Part shown: positions 45,667-56,577 of the stretch, in pieces
Position numbering within the stretch: position 1 is the stretch's first letter
Layout of the letters: each line of letters begins with the position of its first letter
Made by a program: the position numbers and the translations under genes
The notes under the pieces: model-generated
What the model saw: the letters and a program-made list of their open reading frames with translations, nothing else
The model's database searches: none
Told to the model about the DNA's origin: nothing
Assembly (NCBI RefSeq): GCF_003255815.1
Contig: NC_037682.1
Span: 6,239,115-6,303,114, forward strand
DNA from: Theropithecus gelada
Taxonomy: Eukaryota > Chordata > Mammalia > Primates > Cercopithecidae
Direction of reading: 5' to 3'
Length of the DNA: 64,000 bases

Positions 45667-47194
45667 CCCAACTCCTACATCCTCCCAGTGACCAACAAGC
45701 CTTGAGCCACCTCCCACCTCCTTTGGGGAGATGAGGGGGGCCTGGGGACCATCTCCCTGGAGGGGGTCAGTTTTAACCGCCCCCACATTGTGGGAGACAA
45801 CTTAGGTCAGGTCAGAGGGCACAGCCAGGTCAGGACAGAGGCCCCTGCTGACCTGGGCTCCTGCCGTGTCCCGGGCCGCTGTCCCGAGGAGCCCAGCTGG
45901 CGGGGCACTGACCGCGGAGTTCCTGTCTAATGTGAGGGTCCTCCGGGACCTGGCACGGCCCCCCCAGGCAGCAGAGTGTCCACCTGCAGAAACACTCGAC
46001 TGCCACCAGAATCCCGCCCTTGGGCACGCTGTGCAGCCCTGGTTTTCAGAGCCGACTCCCCAACAGGTTGTTTCCTGGTGCGAGGATGCGGAGAGAACAC
46101 AGTCTATTGTTCTGGGACTCTGTGTCCCCGGGTAGGAACAGTGGCAGGAGACTACACAACTCCTGTCTAGCACGTTGACAACTTGCTCGATAAAAACTGA
46201 ATTGTGTCTGGGCCTTAAAATGTCACCTTGCAGGACACATGCGAGGGAGGAGTGCGTCTGCCCACAGAAGTTGCTCACAGCCCTCCCCGCCTCCCTCCCT
46301 CCCTCCCTCCCTCTGCGGTCCCTGCCTGCTAAGCTAGGGACACTGGGGGCTTCGTGTCCTCCCGGCTTCCTGTCCAGCTAAACTCTAATGCGAGTCATTT
46401 TGCTTCCCAGCATAAGGCCCAGGCTTGGCTGGCCCGGTGGGAGCCCTGGTCCAGGAGAGGTGGCCATTCAACTGGGGCCCCACCGGGACAGGTAGGTCCT
46501 ATAAGAAGCCAGGGGCCCCCTTTGTGGGTCAGGAATTTCCCTTTCAAAGGCCCTTCCTGTGGAGAGGCAGCTCCTACCTCTACTTCCCCTGCTGGCCAGG
46601 CCCCGGCAGCTGCTGGGAGCCAGAAGTCACTGCCATGAGAACCCCTGGGGAGGCTCTGGCAGCCAGCCCACAGCGGACAGGCCTAGGGGCCAGTGCCAGC
46701 CTGGGGACACCGTGGGAGATGGCATGGCCAGGAGCTGCTCTCAGGGGCCCAGGACAGGCCAGGGGCCAAGGCGGGAGGGAGCCGGCCGGAGACTGCACTG
46801 GGTGAGGATGGGCGCTGGCTGTGACCTGGGGTCCGGAGAGCCCAGTGGCCACCTAAAAGTACTGTTTAGATGAACATTTTTTGTTTCTGAAACTCAGGTC
46901 ACTGTTCACACCAGAATGGAAAAATACACTGTGCTCACTTGGTGGATGGAACACTGCAGAACAACAAAGACAGCGGTGCTCCGACCACCCACCACCCACC
47001 ACCCCACGCAGATTGCACCAGCTCAGAGCACGGGGAGCCCGGGAGCCACCAAGCCTTGCCCTTGGCTGGGCTGCCTTCGGGAGGGGACAGGGAAGGAGCA
47101 GAGTGGGGACTTCAGGACACTTGATGTTCTGGGAGTGGCTCTGCAGGGATGCACATGCCAAGAAATTCATCAAGTGGGTCCCTGTGAACTACAG
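45667..47194. other. Single-copy GC-rich region
   Basis: No gene recognised. Holds (CCCT)n at about 46291-46312 and copy A of a 37-bp motif at 46378-46414. Confidence 0.5.
46378..46414 (+). repeat. 37-bp repeated motif, copy A
   Basis: AACTCTAATGCGAGTCATTT followed by TGCTTCCCAGCATA. Matches 48267-48304 with three substitutions and one gap. Confidence 0.85.
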
Positions 47195-47204
47195 CTCCAT
47201 TGAT

Positions 47205-47498
47205 TTGTTTTTTTAGACGGAGTCTTGCTCTGTCGCCCAGGCTGGAGTGCAGTGGTGCAATCTTGGCTCACTGCAACCTCCACCTCCCGGGTTCAAGCAA
47301 TTCTCCCTGCCTCAGCCTCCCCAATAGCTGGGATTACAGGCGTGCGCCACCACATACAGCTAATTTTTTTTTTGTATTTTTAGTAGAGATGGTGTTTCAT
47401 CATTGACCAGGCTGGTCTCGAACTCCTGACCTCAGGTGATCCACCCACCTCGGACTCCCAAAGTGCTGGGATTACAGGCCTGAGCCACCGCGCCCACC
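47205..47498 (-). mobile_element. Alu, minus strand
   Basis: Short T run, through CCACCGCGCCCACC. Flanked by CTCCATTGA at 47195-47203 and 47499-47507. Confidence 0.94.
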
Positions 47499-48180
47499 CT
47501 CCATTGAATTTTAGTTGTGGCACCAACGCTCTTTTAAGCCTGTGGTCTGGCTGATGAAGCTCGCGTGCTTTCATTTTGCCTTTTGTGTCCGGCTCCTCTA
47601 GAGCATCAGCTCCGTGGAGGCAGGGACCATGATGTCCCCAGGGCCACGATGTCCCCAGGACCCGGTGTGCAGTAGGAGCCAGTGGAACGACCATCCCTGC
47701 TTCTAGGCCACTTCCAAGAAGAGAGGTTCCGGCAGGAAAGGGAGAATCCGGATGGCAGGAGCCCGCCGCGGATGGCCGATATGGCGCGAGGGAGCAGGGC
47801 TGCCATCCAGGGCCCTAAGGAGGCCATGACACGCCCAGGTCGGGGAGGGGAAGGGGGTCCCAGGGCGCCTGAAGGACCCGGACGGAAACCCAGCATCCAA
47901 CAGAGCAGGCGGGAAAGGGGAGCTACCGTGGGGGGTGCTGCTCCCTGCAGGCTGGGAGGACGCAGCAAGCTCAGGTCTCCGTCAGAGACCCCAAATAGGG
48001 CGGCGGTGGCTGGGATTTTGGGAGGGGAACTCAGAGCACTCCAGGGCCCAGGCAGGAAGCAGCGGCCAGGACACAGCCATGGGCAAAAGGCTTGGCGGGC
48101 CCGGTGGGAGTGAAACTGTCCTCGCAGGGACACAGCGAGAAGCTTGAAGGGTCCGGTGGGGTGGGGCTGTCCTCATTGGC
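47499..48180. other. Single-copy GC-rich region
   Basis: Purine-rich frames up to 175 codons on the minus strand show no domain. No gene called. Confidence 0.5.
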
Positions 48181-48960
48181 CCCTCCCCGGCCCGGGGTGA
48201 GTTGAATAACAGCTCAGATTTGAAGGTTTTTCTGCATTGCCTCCCTTAATGGGCTTAATGTCTAGGCTGAACTCTAATGCCAGTCATTTTGCCTCCCACG
48301 CATAGATTTCAGAAAAGAAAGCTTACAATGGCCCTAGTTCGCTTTAGCAGAGAAAATAAAATAGTAGAAAAATAATAGTAAAAATGACTCTGTAACGTTC
48401 ATCACCTTTATTTTTGTATCTGCTTGCTTATAGTTTTTTTCCTCCCCTCTATGCCTGAAGTTTTAACAATGCAGGAGGTGAGGATTAATTTCCAAATAGC
48501 GCAACCTTTTAGCAAATGCACCCTCTCCACAAGTGAACAAACTGATTGTGGTAATTAAAGTAATGTCCTGTGCTCAGATTGCTTGTGCTAATGAGGCTAA
48601 TTGACAGCAGCAAGCATTAACCTCAATTAGTCATACACATCTAATAGCATCGCTGGTGCCTATGATTTTCTACATGGAGGAGATTTTACATCTGCTTTCA
48701 GGATTTCCATCCTTGGCTATATGCATTTCTCTCAAAAGGATATGCTTTTTCCTGGCAGTCAGTAGTCAGGTGCTCTTTTCAAAGGTGAGAACACAGTGTG
48801 GGTGTAGAACATTTCAGGTGGGCTGAGTTTTAAAAGATTTGGCAGTTTATCAACAGGGATAAACGCTAATGTCATGGAAGAACTGGGGTCAGAATTCAGA
48901 GGGGGGATCCACTGGAGAAATACCACGATAGAAAAAGAAAAACCCTAAAATCCGAAATAC
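48180..48960. promoter_or_regulatory. Candidate distal enhancer: repeat-free AT-rich block with TAAT/ATTA cluster
   Basis: The only long AT-rich, high-complexity, repeat-free stretch between flanking GC-rich and Alu sequence. Homeodomain-type cores occur at 48484-48490, 48552-48557 (TAATTA), 48561-48564, 48589-48592, 48598-48602, 48616-48620, 48625-48629 and 48642-48645. GAGGCTAAT (48594-48602) and ATTAACCTC (48616-48624) form an imperfect inverted repeat. It lies about 36.5 kb upstream of the inferred GAL start. A conserved enhancer called GAL5.1 is reported about 42 kb upstream of human GAL, and this could be its counterpart. Enhancer function is inference. Confidence 0.4.
48267..48304 (+). 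repeat. 37-bp repeated motif, copy B (inside the candidate enhancer)
   Basis: CTGAACTCTAATGCCAGTCA followed by TTTTGCCTCCCACGCATA. See copy A at 46378-46414. Confidence 0.85.
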
Positions 48961-48973
48961 TTTTTAAAAGGAA

Positions 48974-49272
48974 GCAAAAGCTGAGTGCAGTGGCTCACAC
49001 CTGTCATCCCAGCACTTTGGGAGGCTAAGGTGGGGGGGATCACTTGAGATCAGGAGTTCGAGACCAGCCTGGCCAACATGGCGAAATCCCATCTGTACTG
49101 AATACACAAAATTAGCCAGGCATGGTGGTGCACACCTGTAATCCCGGCTACCTGGGAGGCTGAGGCATGAGAATCACTTGAACTCAGGAGGCGGGGGCTG
49201 AAGTGAGCCAAGATGGGGCCACTGCACTCTAGCCTGGGTGACAGAGCAAGACACTGTCTCCAAAAAAAAAAA
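48974..49272 (+). mobile_element. Alu, plus strand
   Basis: AAAGCTGAGTGCAGTGGCTC through GACACTGTCTCC and an A tail. Somewhat diverged. Confidence 0.93.
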
Positions 49273-50232
49273 GAATATGTCAGGAGGCAAGCAGAGAAGC
49301 AGAAAGGAGGGTCACAGGGGCGGGGCACAGAGCAGAGATTCTTTGGAGGAATATAGTTTCAGGGCAATTGGCCCCAACTTATCCCCAAGACAGAGTTGGA
49401 ATGGGCTCTCTCACTACTGTCGGTACCTGCCCAAATCTCCTGTACCGGGTTAGTATACCCTAGCCCCCAGCTGCTGTGAACATTGGCTGTTAACCTCTCG
49501 CTGCTTCCCCCTCAATAGAGAAGTGCCCTCAGCCGATGGAAATTACAGCCAGTGATGGACTGATACAGGCGATTAAAGGCCAGCCCTTTGCCTCAGCATG
49601 CTTCTAACCCCACAGCCATGGCCATGGCAAGCCACAGTCTTCCAAGCTCAAGGTGGGAGAGTACACAGGACAAGGCTGGCAGAGGAGCTGGAAATGTAGG
49701 GAAGAAATCCTGAAACAAGAGAGCTGTAGAAGGGATGAGACCCAAAATCTGAGTCTAAGCTCTGCCCCAATTCTTGGATGACCATTAAACTACAAACACG
49801 TATCAGAGACTTGAGGAAGCTTGGTGAAAAATGAGGCAGATATGAGACAGGAGTCTACCCTGAAAGATATAAGAGGACTAGGTGATGTTTGTGAGTTTTC
49901 TGCTCCTTTGAGTGCATTATTCCCCAAATCATGCACAGCATGGTTGGCAGAAAGTTGAATCCTTATTGGTTTGAGGTGTCAGAAGACAAAGTGTAGGGCT
50001 GGCTGAGCAGCTGGAAAATTAAGGGTGAACCCCCAAAGCAAGGGAACTACAGAGAGGATGAGCTGCCAAATCTGAACATGAACTCTGCTCAAATCCTTGG
50101 CTAAATGTTGAGCATACGGGTGCAAAGTCTGGCTACAAAGACTGCAGCTGGAAGTTGAAAAGCTGAGCAGAGACATCAGTCACTATATACTATGGAGGAG
50201 GCAGACTCTACAGTTTCAAATCAGGCAAGTTA

Positions 50233-50277
50233 ACTGGAACAAAACCTACTGGAACAAAACCTACTGGAACAAACCCC
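50233..50277 (+). repeat. 15-bp unit repeated three times
   Basis: ACTGGAACAAAACCT twice and ACTGGAACAAACCCC once, in tandem. Confidence 0.95.
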
Positions 50278-51062
50278 AACAATCTTCAGAAGAACATGAC
50301 AGAATCCAAAGTTGCTACAAAATACTATCTACAATGTCTAGTTACCAACAACAAATAACTAGACATACAAAGAAACAAGAATGTATAATCCATATTTAGG
50401 AAAAAGGCAGTGAATAGAAATGGATTCTGAATGGACCCAAAGGTTAGATTTCGTAGACAAAGACTTTAAAGCTGCTATTATAAATATGATCAGATAATTA
50501 AAGTAAAATATAGTCTTAATGAGTAAACAGAGTAGAATCTCAACAGAGAAATGGAAGCTACAAAAAAGAATCAAATGGAAATTCTTCAAGCTGGAAATTC
50601 AAACAACATAGATGAAAATTTCACTGGATAGACTCAATAGCTTATTGGAGACAGTAGGAGGAAAAATCCATGACCTTGAAGATAGGTCAATAAAATTTGT
50701 TTAATGTAAAGAACATAGAGAAAAAAGACTTCATTTTTCACTAAGAAAAAGAAATATATCCTGAGAGACCCACAAGACTCTATCAAGCAGTCCAAAATGC
50801 ATGTAATTGGAATCACAGAGGGAGAGGAGAGAAGAAAAGAGAGGAAAAAATTATATATTTGAGGAAATAATGGCTGAAAGTTTCCCAGATTTGATTTAAA
50901 ACATTAACATGAAGACTCAGGAAGCTCAATGAACCGCAAGTCAGATAAAGTAAGCAGACAAAAACCTTGACATGTCATAGACAAGCTACTAAAACCCAAC
51001 ACCAAACAGAAAAGTTTGAAAACTGCGAAAGAATAAAAACAATATGTATCTAGTTTATATAT

Positions 51063-51347
51063 ATATTTTTTTTATTTTTTCCTTGAGACTGAGTCTCGCT
51101 CTGTTGCCCAGGCTGGAGTGCAGTGCAAGCTTTGCCTCCCAGGTTTATGCCATTCTCCTGCCTCAGCCTCTCGAGTAATTGGGACTACAGGCAACTGCCA
51201 CCACCCCCGGCTAGTTTTTTTGTATTTTTTAGTAGAGACGGGGTTTCACCGTGTTAGCCAGGATGGTCTCGATCTCCTGACCTCGTGATCCGCCTGTCTC
51301 AGCCTCCCAAAGTGCCGGGATTACAGGTGTGAGCCACCGCGCCCGGC
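51063..51347 (-). mobile_element. Young AluY, minus strand, with internal deletion
   Basis: TGGAGTGCAGTGCAAGCTTTGCC shows loss of about 25 bases (CAGTG joined to CAAGC). Ends GAGCCACCGCGCCCGGC. Confidence 0.94.
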
Positions 51348-51590
51348 TGAAAAACAATACATTATATACACGGGAACAACAATATGTGCCTGGAGGAAGA
51401 TGAACAGCATGTGCAAAGTGCTGGAAAAAAATGAAAGCTGTCATCATGATTATTTCCAGTGAAACTGTTCTACAAAAATGAAAGCCAAAGAAAGACCTTT
51501 TCAGATAAGCAAAAGCTGGGAGAATTCTTTGCCAGCTGCTAAAGAAAGTGTGCTGATACTTGATGTTTCAGTAACTACACTGTTTTTTTG

Positions 51591-51599
<9 letters not shown>

Positions 51600-51621
<22 letters not shown>

Positions 51622-51890
51622 TTTTGAGACAGAGTCTTGCTCTGTGGCCCAGGCTGGAATGCAGTGGTCCAATCTCAGCTCACTGCAACCTTCACCTCCT
51701 AGAGTTCAAGCAATTCTCCTGCTTCAGCCTCCTGAGTAGCTGGGACTACAGGCTAATTTTTTGTATTTTTAGTAGAGATGGGGTTTTGCCATGTTGGCCA
51801 GGCTGGTCTTGAACTCCTGACCTCAAGTGATCCACCCGCCTCGGCTTCCCAAAGTGCTGAGATTACAGGCATGAGCCACCTATGCCCAGT
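51600..51890 (-). mobile_element. Alu, minus strand, with internal deletion
   Basis: Preceded by (TTTTG)n. GGGACTACAGGCTAATTTTT lacks the roughly 25 bases between ACAGG and CTAATTT. Confidence 0.93.
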
Positions 51891-51902
51891 CATAACTATA
51901 CT

Positions 51903-52209
51903 TTTTTCTTTTTTTTTTTTTTTTTTTTTGAGACAGAGTCTCACTCTGTCACCCAGGCTGGAGTGCAGTGGCACGATCTCGGCTCACTGCAACCTCTGCC
52001 TCCCGGGTTCAAGCGATTCTGCTGCCTCAGCCTCTCAAGTAGCTGGGATTACAGGCGCCCGCCGCCACACCTGGCTAATTTTTGTGTTTTTAGTAGAGAT
52101 CGTGTTTCACCATGTTGGTCAGGCTGGTCTCGAACTCCTGACCTCATGATCTGCCCGCCCTGGCCGTCCAAAGTGCTGGGATTCCAGGTGTGAGCCGCCG
52201 CGGCCGGCC
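51903..52209 (-). mobile_element. AluS/Y-type, minus strand
   Basis: T run of about 18, GAGACAGAGTCTCACTC through GTGAGCCGCCGCGGCCGGCC. Confidence 0.95.
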
Positions 52210-52479
52210 CGCATTTCATGATTTCACGTGGTTGGGCGGGTTCTGGGCTTTGTTTTGGGTCCCCTCCAGCCCCGCCGTCCTTCCCTAGGAACCCAAACGA
52301 ACAACCTGCCCTGTGTTCTGTGCTCACCCCAGGCTCACACCATCATAGAATCTTCCGGGGGACGTGCCCTTTGCTCACTTGTTCTTTCTTTGAGACGTTT
52401 TACACACTTTCTGGAAAATGGCATTTTTGTCTCTGATATCCAGTGACAACTGGGCAAGGGTTAAGAGACTATCCTTTAT

Positions 52480-53345
52480 CCTACTTTGTATTCAAACCTC
52501 AGCTTCAAGCTGAGGAGTCACGCCTTTCCCTAATTCTGCAAAATTCAGGGCTAATATGTTTTCAAATATGGCTTCTCCATGATCTTCTGGATCTCTCCTC
52601 AGACTGCGTAGCAGCCCTTCCCTCCTCTCAGAACTTTTTTCTCTTTATGCAAGGTTCTGGCTGAATTTCTCAACACTGGCTTCCAATCCATCGGCTCTCT
52701 ACCTATGTGTAGCGTAGAGTTTAGCCTGTCTATTGAGGCGCGTTTTTTATTTCAATGACCATTTTTTTATTGTCAAGATTTCTAATTGGTTTTTTTTAAG
52801 CTTTTTGTTTTCCTTCTTTCCTCCCTCCCTCCCTTCCTCCCTCCCTTCCTTCCTTCCTTCCTCCCTCCTTCCTTTCTTCCTCTCTTCCCCCCTCCTGTCC
52901 TTCCCTCTCTCCCTCCTTCCTATCTTCCTTTCTGACCTCCTTCCTTTCTTCCTTTCTCCCTCCCTTCCCTCCTTCTCCCTCCCTCCCTACGCTCCTTCCT
53001 TCCCTCCTTCTCCCTCCCTCCCTATGCTCCTTCCTTCCTTCCTTCTCCCTCCCTTCCCTCCTTCTCCCTCCCTCCCTATGTTCCTTCCTTCCTTCCTTCT
53101 CCCTCCCTTCCTTCCTTCTTCCTCCTCCCTCCCTCCCTCCCTCCCCCCTTCCTTCCTTCCTTCCTTCCTTCTTTCCTTCCTTCCTTCCTTCCTTCTTGGG
53201 GAACGGTATCCTCAGTTCTAGGTTTCTTCATTTCTCTCCTTGAGCCTCCCAAGCACATTTATTTTAGTCTTTATCAGACTATTCTACAAAATTAATTTCA
53301 TCTGCAGTGGATTCTATATTAACTGGATGACTTTGTGAACATCAG
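52480..53345 (-). mobile_element. Old L1 fragment, antisense, interrupted by a polypyrimidine expansion
   Basis: TTATTTCAATGACCATTTTT, AGATTTCTAATTGG and, beyond the repeat, GAACGGTATCCTCAGTTCTA and CCTCCCAAGCACATTTATTTT, here as CTCCCAAGCACATTTATTTT, look like the antisense of an old L1 coding region. Low certainty. Confidence 0.4.
52815..53198. repeat. Polypyrimidine tract (TTCC/CCCT/CTTT)n
   Basis: About 385 bases almost only C and T on the plus strand. Contains a higher-order unit of about 60 bp (CTTCTCCCTCCCTCCCTATG-like) repeated at about 52975, 53008 and 53060. Confidence 0.95.
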
Positions 53346-53985
53346 AATTCTGGGCGTGGTTTTGAAAGTCAGTTTGCAAGCTCTTCTGAGCTGGTATGAC
53401 TTTTCTTTCTCTTCTCTATGCTCTTCTCATTGTTTCAGGATTGCCCGCCCCCCACCCACCGCCTCACCCCGCCAGCTCCTCGTTCTTTGTCCCGGCCATC
53501 TCCTATGGTACTGCGCTGTGTCTGCCTTGTGGAGACCCTGAGGATGTTATGGATGGAGTTACCAAGCCCCAGCAGGCTGGTCCAGTTCCTGGCCTCCACA
53601 AAGTATGTGTTTTTTTGCCTGAGGAGACCAGCTGCTCTGTAAAACCTGCAGCCCCCAGCAGAATTTGGCCTATTTTCTGCTCGTTTCACAAGAGAGTGAG
53701 CCCCCCTGGCTCCAGCTGCCCACCTGCATGAAGCTCTGTTAATGGCTGGGACCCCCGCAGCGCCTGGGCCCTGAGCCTGGTGCTGGGCCTGGGCTTCAGC
53801 TTCTCTCCACTTCCCAACTACTCCACATCTGGTCCTGGGAGATATTTTCCTTCCTTTTAAGCCCAGCAATGTATTCTTAGTTTTCTCTTTGTCAAGGCCA
53901 TGGATCATTCCTCTGGCCCGCGTCGAATGTGCTGAGTTTATCTTGTCTGCGGAGACGACAAGCCGAAGTGTGAATGCGCAGCGCC
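53346..53985. other. Single-copy region
   Basis: No gene recognised. The 213-codon minus frame over 53435-54076 starts in L1 sequence and is not a gene call. Confidence 0.45.
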
Positions 53986-53989
53986 ACCT

Positions 53990-54145
53990 TAACCAGACGT
54001 TCAAATCATTCTTTTTAAAAGCTGCATAAAACTCCATGGCATCCAGCGCCCCCGGCCGTGGGTATTCTTGTTTCATGGTTTGTTGGGTTTTTCACCCGAT
54101 CAACAATGCTGCCGTGCACTGGGGCGCATACGGCCTCAAACACTG
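53990..54145 (-). mobile_element. Old L1 ORF2 C-terminal fragment, antisense
   Basis: The minus strand encodes DAMEFYAAFKKN, close to the conserved C-terminal region of L1 ORF2p. ATCAACAATGCTGCCGTGCA follows the same antisense order. Confidence 0.65.
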
Positions 54146-54542
54146 GCCTGCAGCTTTTAAAGCCATTCTACAATGTCTTGCTTTATCCTTTCCGCATTTC
54201 CAGCTTTTAATCTTTGTACCTTTTTATCTTTTTTTCTGAGTTTCTTTTGGTATAGTTTGTGGTTCTTTTTCCAATTTCGTAAAATGAAGACCAGTTACTT
54301 TAAGAACAGCAACAAACAACGTTCTAGGACAAGGCAGGCACCGAGGTGAGCCACGTCCTCTGGGCCCCCCTCTGCCGTGTGCTGTATACTTTGGGAAGGA
54401 GTGTGCCTCTTCTCAATGCTCCCGAGAACGTTGGTAGCTTTCATTTCATGGCAAAGATTATCAAGGAGTGTTTTTACATTTCCAAGATGATTTCGGTCAC
54501 TTTGAAAAACAAAAGATCGATTTGACTGTGGGATGATTTTAT
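54146..54542. other. Unassigned sequence
   Basis: Nothing recognised. Confidence 0.4.
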
Positions 54543-54712
54543 TTATTTATCATTTATTTATTTTTAGTGTCAGGGTCTTGCTCTGTTGCCCAGGCTGGAG
54601 TGCAGCAGTGTGATCACGGCTCACTGCAGCCTCCGACTCCTGGGCACAAGCGATCCTCCCACCTCAGCCTCCCAAGTAGCTGGGACTACAGGCATGAGCC
54701 ACCGTGCCTGGC
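54543..54712 (-). mobile_element. Monomeric or internally deleted Alu
   Basis: About 160 bp. Begins with TTTA repeats and CAGGGTCTTGCTCTGTTGCC, ends GAGCCACCGTGCCTGGC. Similar flanks GTGGGATGATTT (54531) and GTGGTATGATTT (54714). Confidence 0.85.
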
Positions 54713-55150
54713 TGTGGTATGATTTACATCCGATAAAACTAACCCATAGGTCGTGGGCAGGATAATGGCCCTCACCCAGATGTCCACATCCTAATTTCCC
54801 ACTCCTTTTACATCTGTAAGATTTTGCTTTGTGTTTTAAGACCAGGTTTATTGGGTGTGTACAGACTTAGAACTGTTACATGGTCCGGGTGGACTGGCCC
54901 TCTCATAGTGATGAAATGTGTATATTTCACTCCATTAGTTCTTCTTCCCTTGCAGCCGCCTTTGGTGTGAACAGCTAACAACACCACATCAGCTCTCCTC
55001 ATTTAGCATTGTCGTGGCCTCTCATTTTAGTCCCCTTCAGCCCTTCTATGACTTTATACGTGCATGCCTCTTATAAGTAGCATACGATCAAATATAATAT
55101 TTTAGTCAATGTTACAATATTTGTTTTTAATTGGAGCATTTTGTCCATGT
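54713..55150. other. Unassigned AT-rich sequence
   Basis: No gene or repeat family recognised. Confidence 0.4.
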
Positions 55151-55156
55151 ATATAT

Positions 55157-55443
55157 TTTGAGATGGAGTCTCACTCTGTCACCCAGGCTGAAGTGCAGTG
55201 GTGCAATATGGGCTCACTGCAACCTCTGCCTCCTGGGTTCAAGCGATTCTCCTGTCTTAGCCTCCTGAGTATCTGGGATCACAGGTGCCCCTGCCACCAT
55301 GCCTGGCTAATTTTGTGTTTTTAGTAGAGACAGGGTTTTGCCACGTTGGCCAGGCTGGTCTTGAACTCCTGACCTCAGGTGATCTGCCTGCCTCAGCCTC
55401 CCAAAGTGCCAGGATGACAGGTGTGAGCCACCATGCCTGGCCT
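55157..55443 (-). mobile_element. Alu, minus strand
   Basis: GAGATGGAGTCTCACTCTGTC through GAGCCACCATGCCTGGCC. Lacks a long T run. Confidence 0.94.
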
Positions 55444-56560
55444 CCATTTACATCTAATGAAGTGAATTCAGTTACACAGATGTGGATCTGGACCTGCCGT
55501 CCACTGTCTCTGTGTTCTTTGTCCCCCTTCCCCTCATTTTTTGCCGTCTTTGATGTGCCGTGGAAATTCGCAGATGGTGTCAGCAGTGCAAAGCTTCACT
55601 GGGGAGAAGAGTCACACAGGGGAGCTGCACTCCACAACTCAGATCCGAGAAAGGCTCCCCGCCCAGCCAGGAGCGCAGGACAAAGGCTGGCCTGAGACGG
55701 CTGGGCTTAGCACTTGGGGGCAGCACCCCATAAGACAGTGACTTTGGTCCTGCTGCCTTGCTCAATCCTTGGCCACGCTGAGCCGGGAAGGCAAACCGCA
55801 GGGGAGCTGGCAGCTGGAGGCTGCCCGTGACCACATGCCTGGCAGCTGCTGGGCAGAGCATCTCTCTCTAAGGAGCTCTGATTCTGCCCTGGGCCTGCCA
55901 CTGTCCACCCTTGCACTGGCTGGATCCACTTTCCCACACACGTGGGAAGCCTCCCCTCCAGGGCCCCTGTCTCTGTGTACTTAGAAGAGGGAAATTAATG
56001 GAAAAAATGACAGCCCCATCTCCAACTGAGGTCTTCTGGGAACACGGCGGTCCCTCTCATCCCCTCCTCTGCTTTCTGTTCTACATTGCCCTGGCGCTCA
56101 GCTGTCTCCTGTTGGCATCAGGTACATCTGGTGGCTGGACCCAAGCCCTCGTTCCTGAGGACCGTGAGCCCCTGCTAACCATGCCCTTTTGGGGTCAGAG
56201 ATGCTATTCAGATCCATTTCTGGTCATAATGGGAAGAGGGGGTACCAAGAAGCGCCTGCCCACGTCAGGTATCTGAGTCTCACATGTATTCCTCTCTGCC
56301 ACCTGCTCTCAGGTGACAGCAGCCCCCACGTCCCCCTGCTGCTCAGGGCCAAGCATCCCCACTAAGACAGTGGCTCCTCTTACGACTTCCTGGCTGGGCC
56401 AAAAGGAGCCCACAGTGCCCCAGTGGAAGCTACGGCTTGTAGTTCTGTCCCCTGGCCACCAAACACTCCCTTTGGAACCAGAACCCCTAACCCTGCAGAG
56501 CCAAGAGTGTGGGGTTGGAAAACAGAAACAGGGGTGACCAGAAATGATGCTGAGTGGGCC
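55444..56560. other. Unassigned sequence, possibly the 3' side of the ERV fossil
   Basis: Would be env or 3' sequence if the retroviral fossil to its right extends here, but I recognise no retroviral motif. No cellular gene recognised. Confidence 0.3.
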
Positions 56561-56577
56561 ACCCCTGCTCCCACCCC

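Larger units (their letters stand above)
49430..51580 (+). mobile_element. Old L1M/HAL1-type element, ORF1 region, split by an Alu
   Basis: AAGACTTTAAAGCTGCTATT, ACTGGATAGACTCAATAGC, CATGACCTTGAAGATAGGTC, TGTAATTGGAATCACAGAGG and GAGGAAATAATGGCTGAAAG follow the order of L1M/HAL1 ORF1, with the 3' part beyond the Alu (GAAAGACCTTTTCAGATAAG). No intact frame. The left edge is unclear. Confidence 0.75.

Noticed and set aside
47606..48133. 175-codon minus-strand frame just beside the candidate enhancer
   Set aside because: GC-rich chance frame with no domain or splice sites; several other frames overlap it.
53435..54076. 213-codon minus-strand frame
   Set aside because: The first residues (AMEFYAAF) are L1 ORF2 remnant and the rest has no domain; chance frame.
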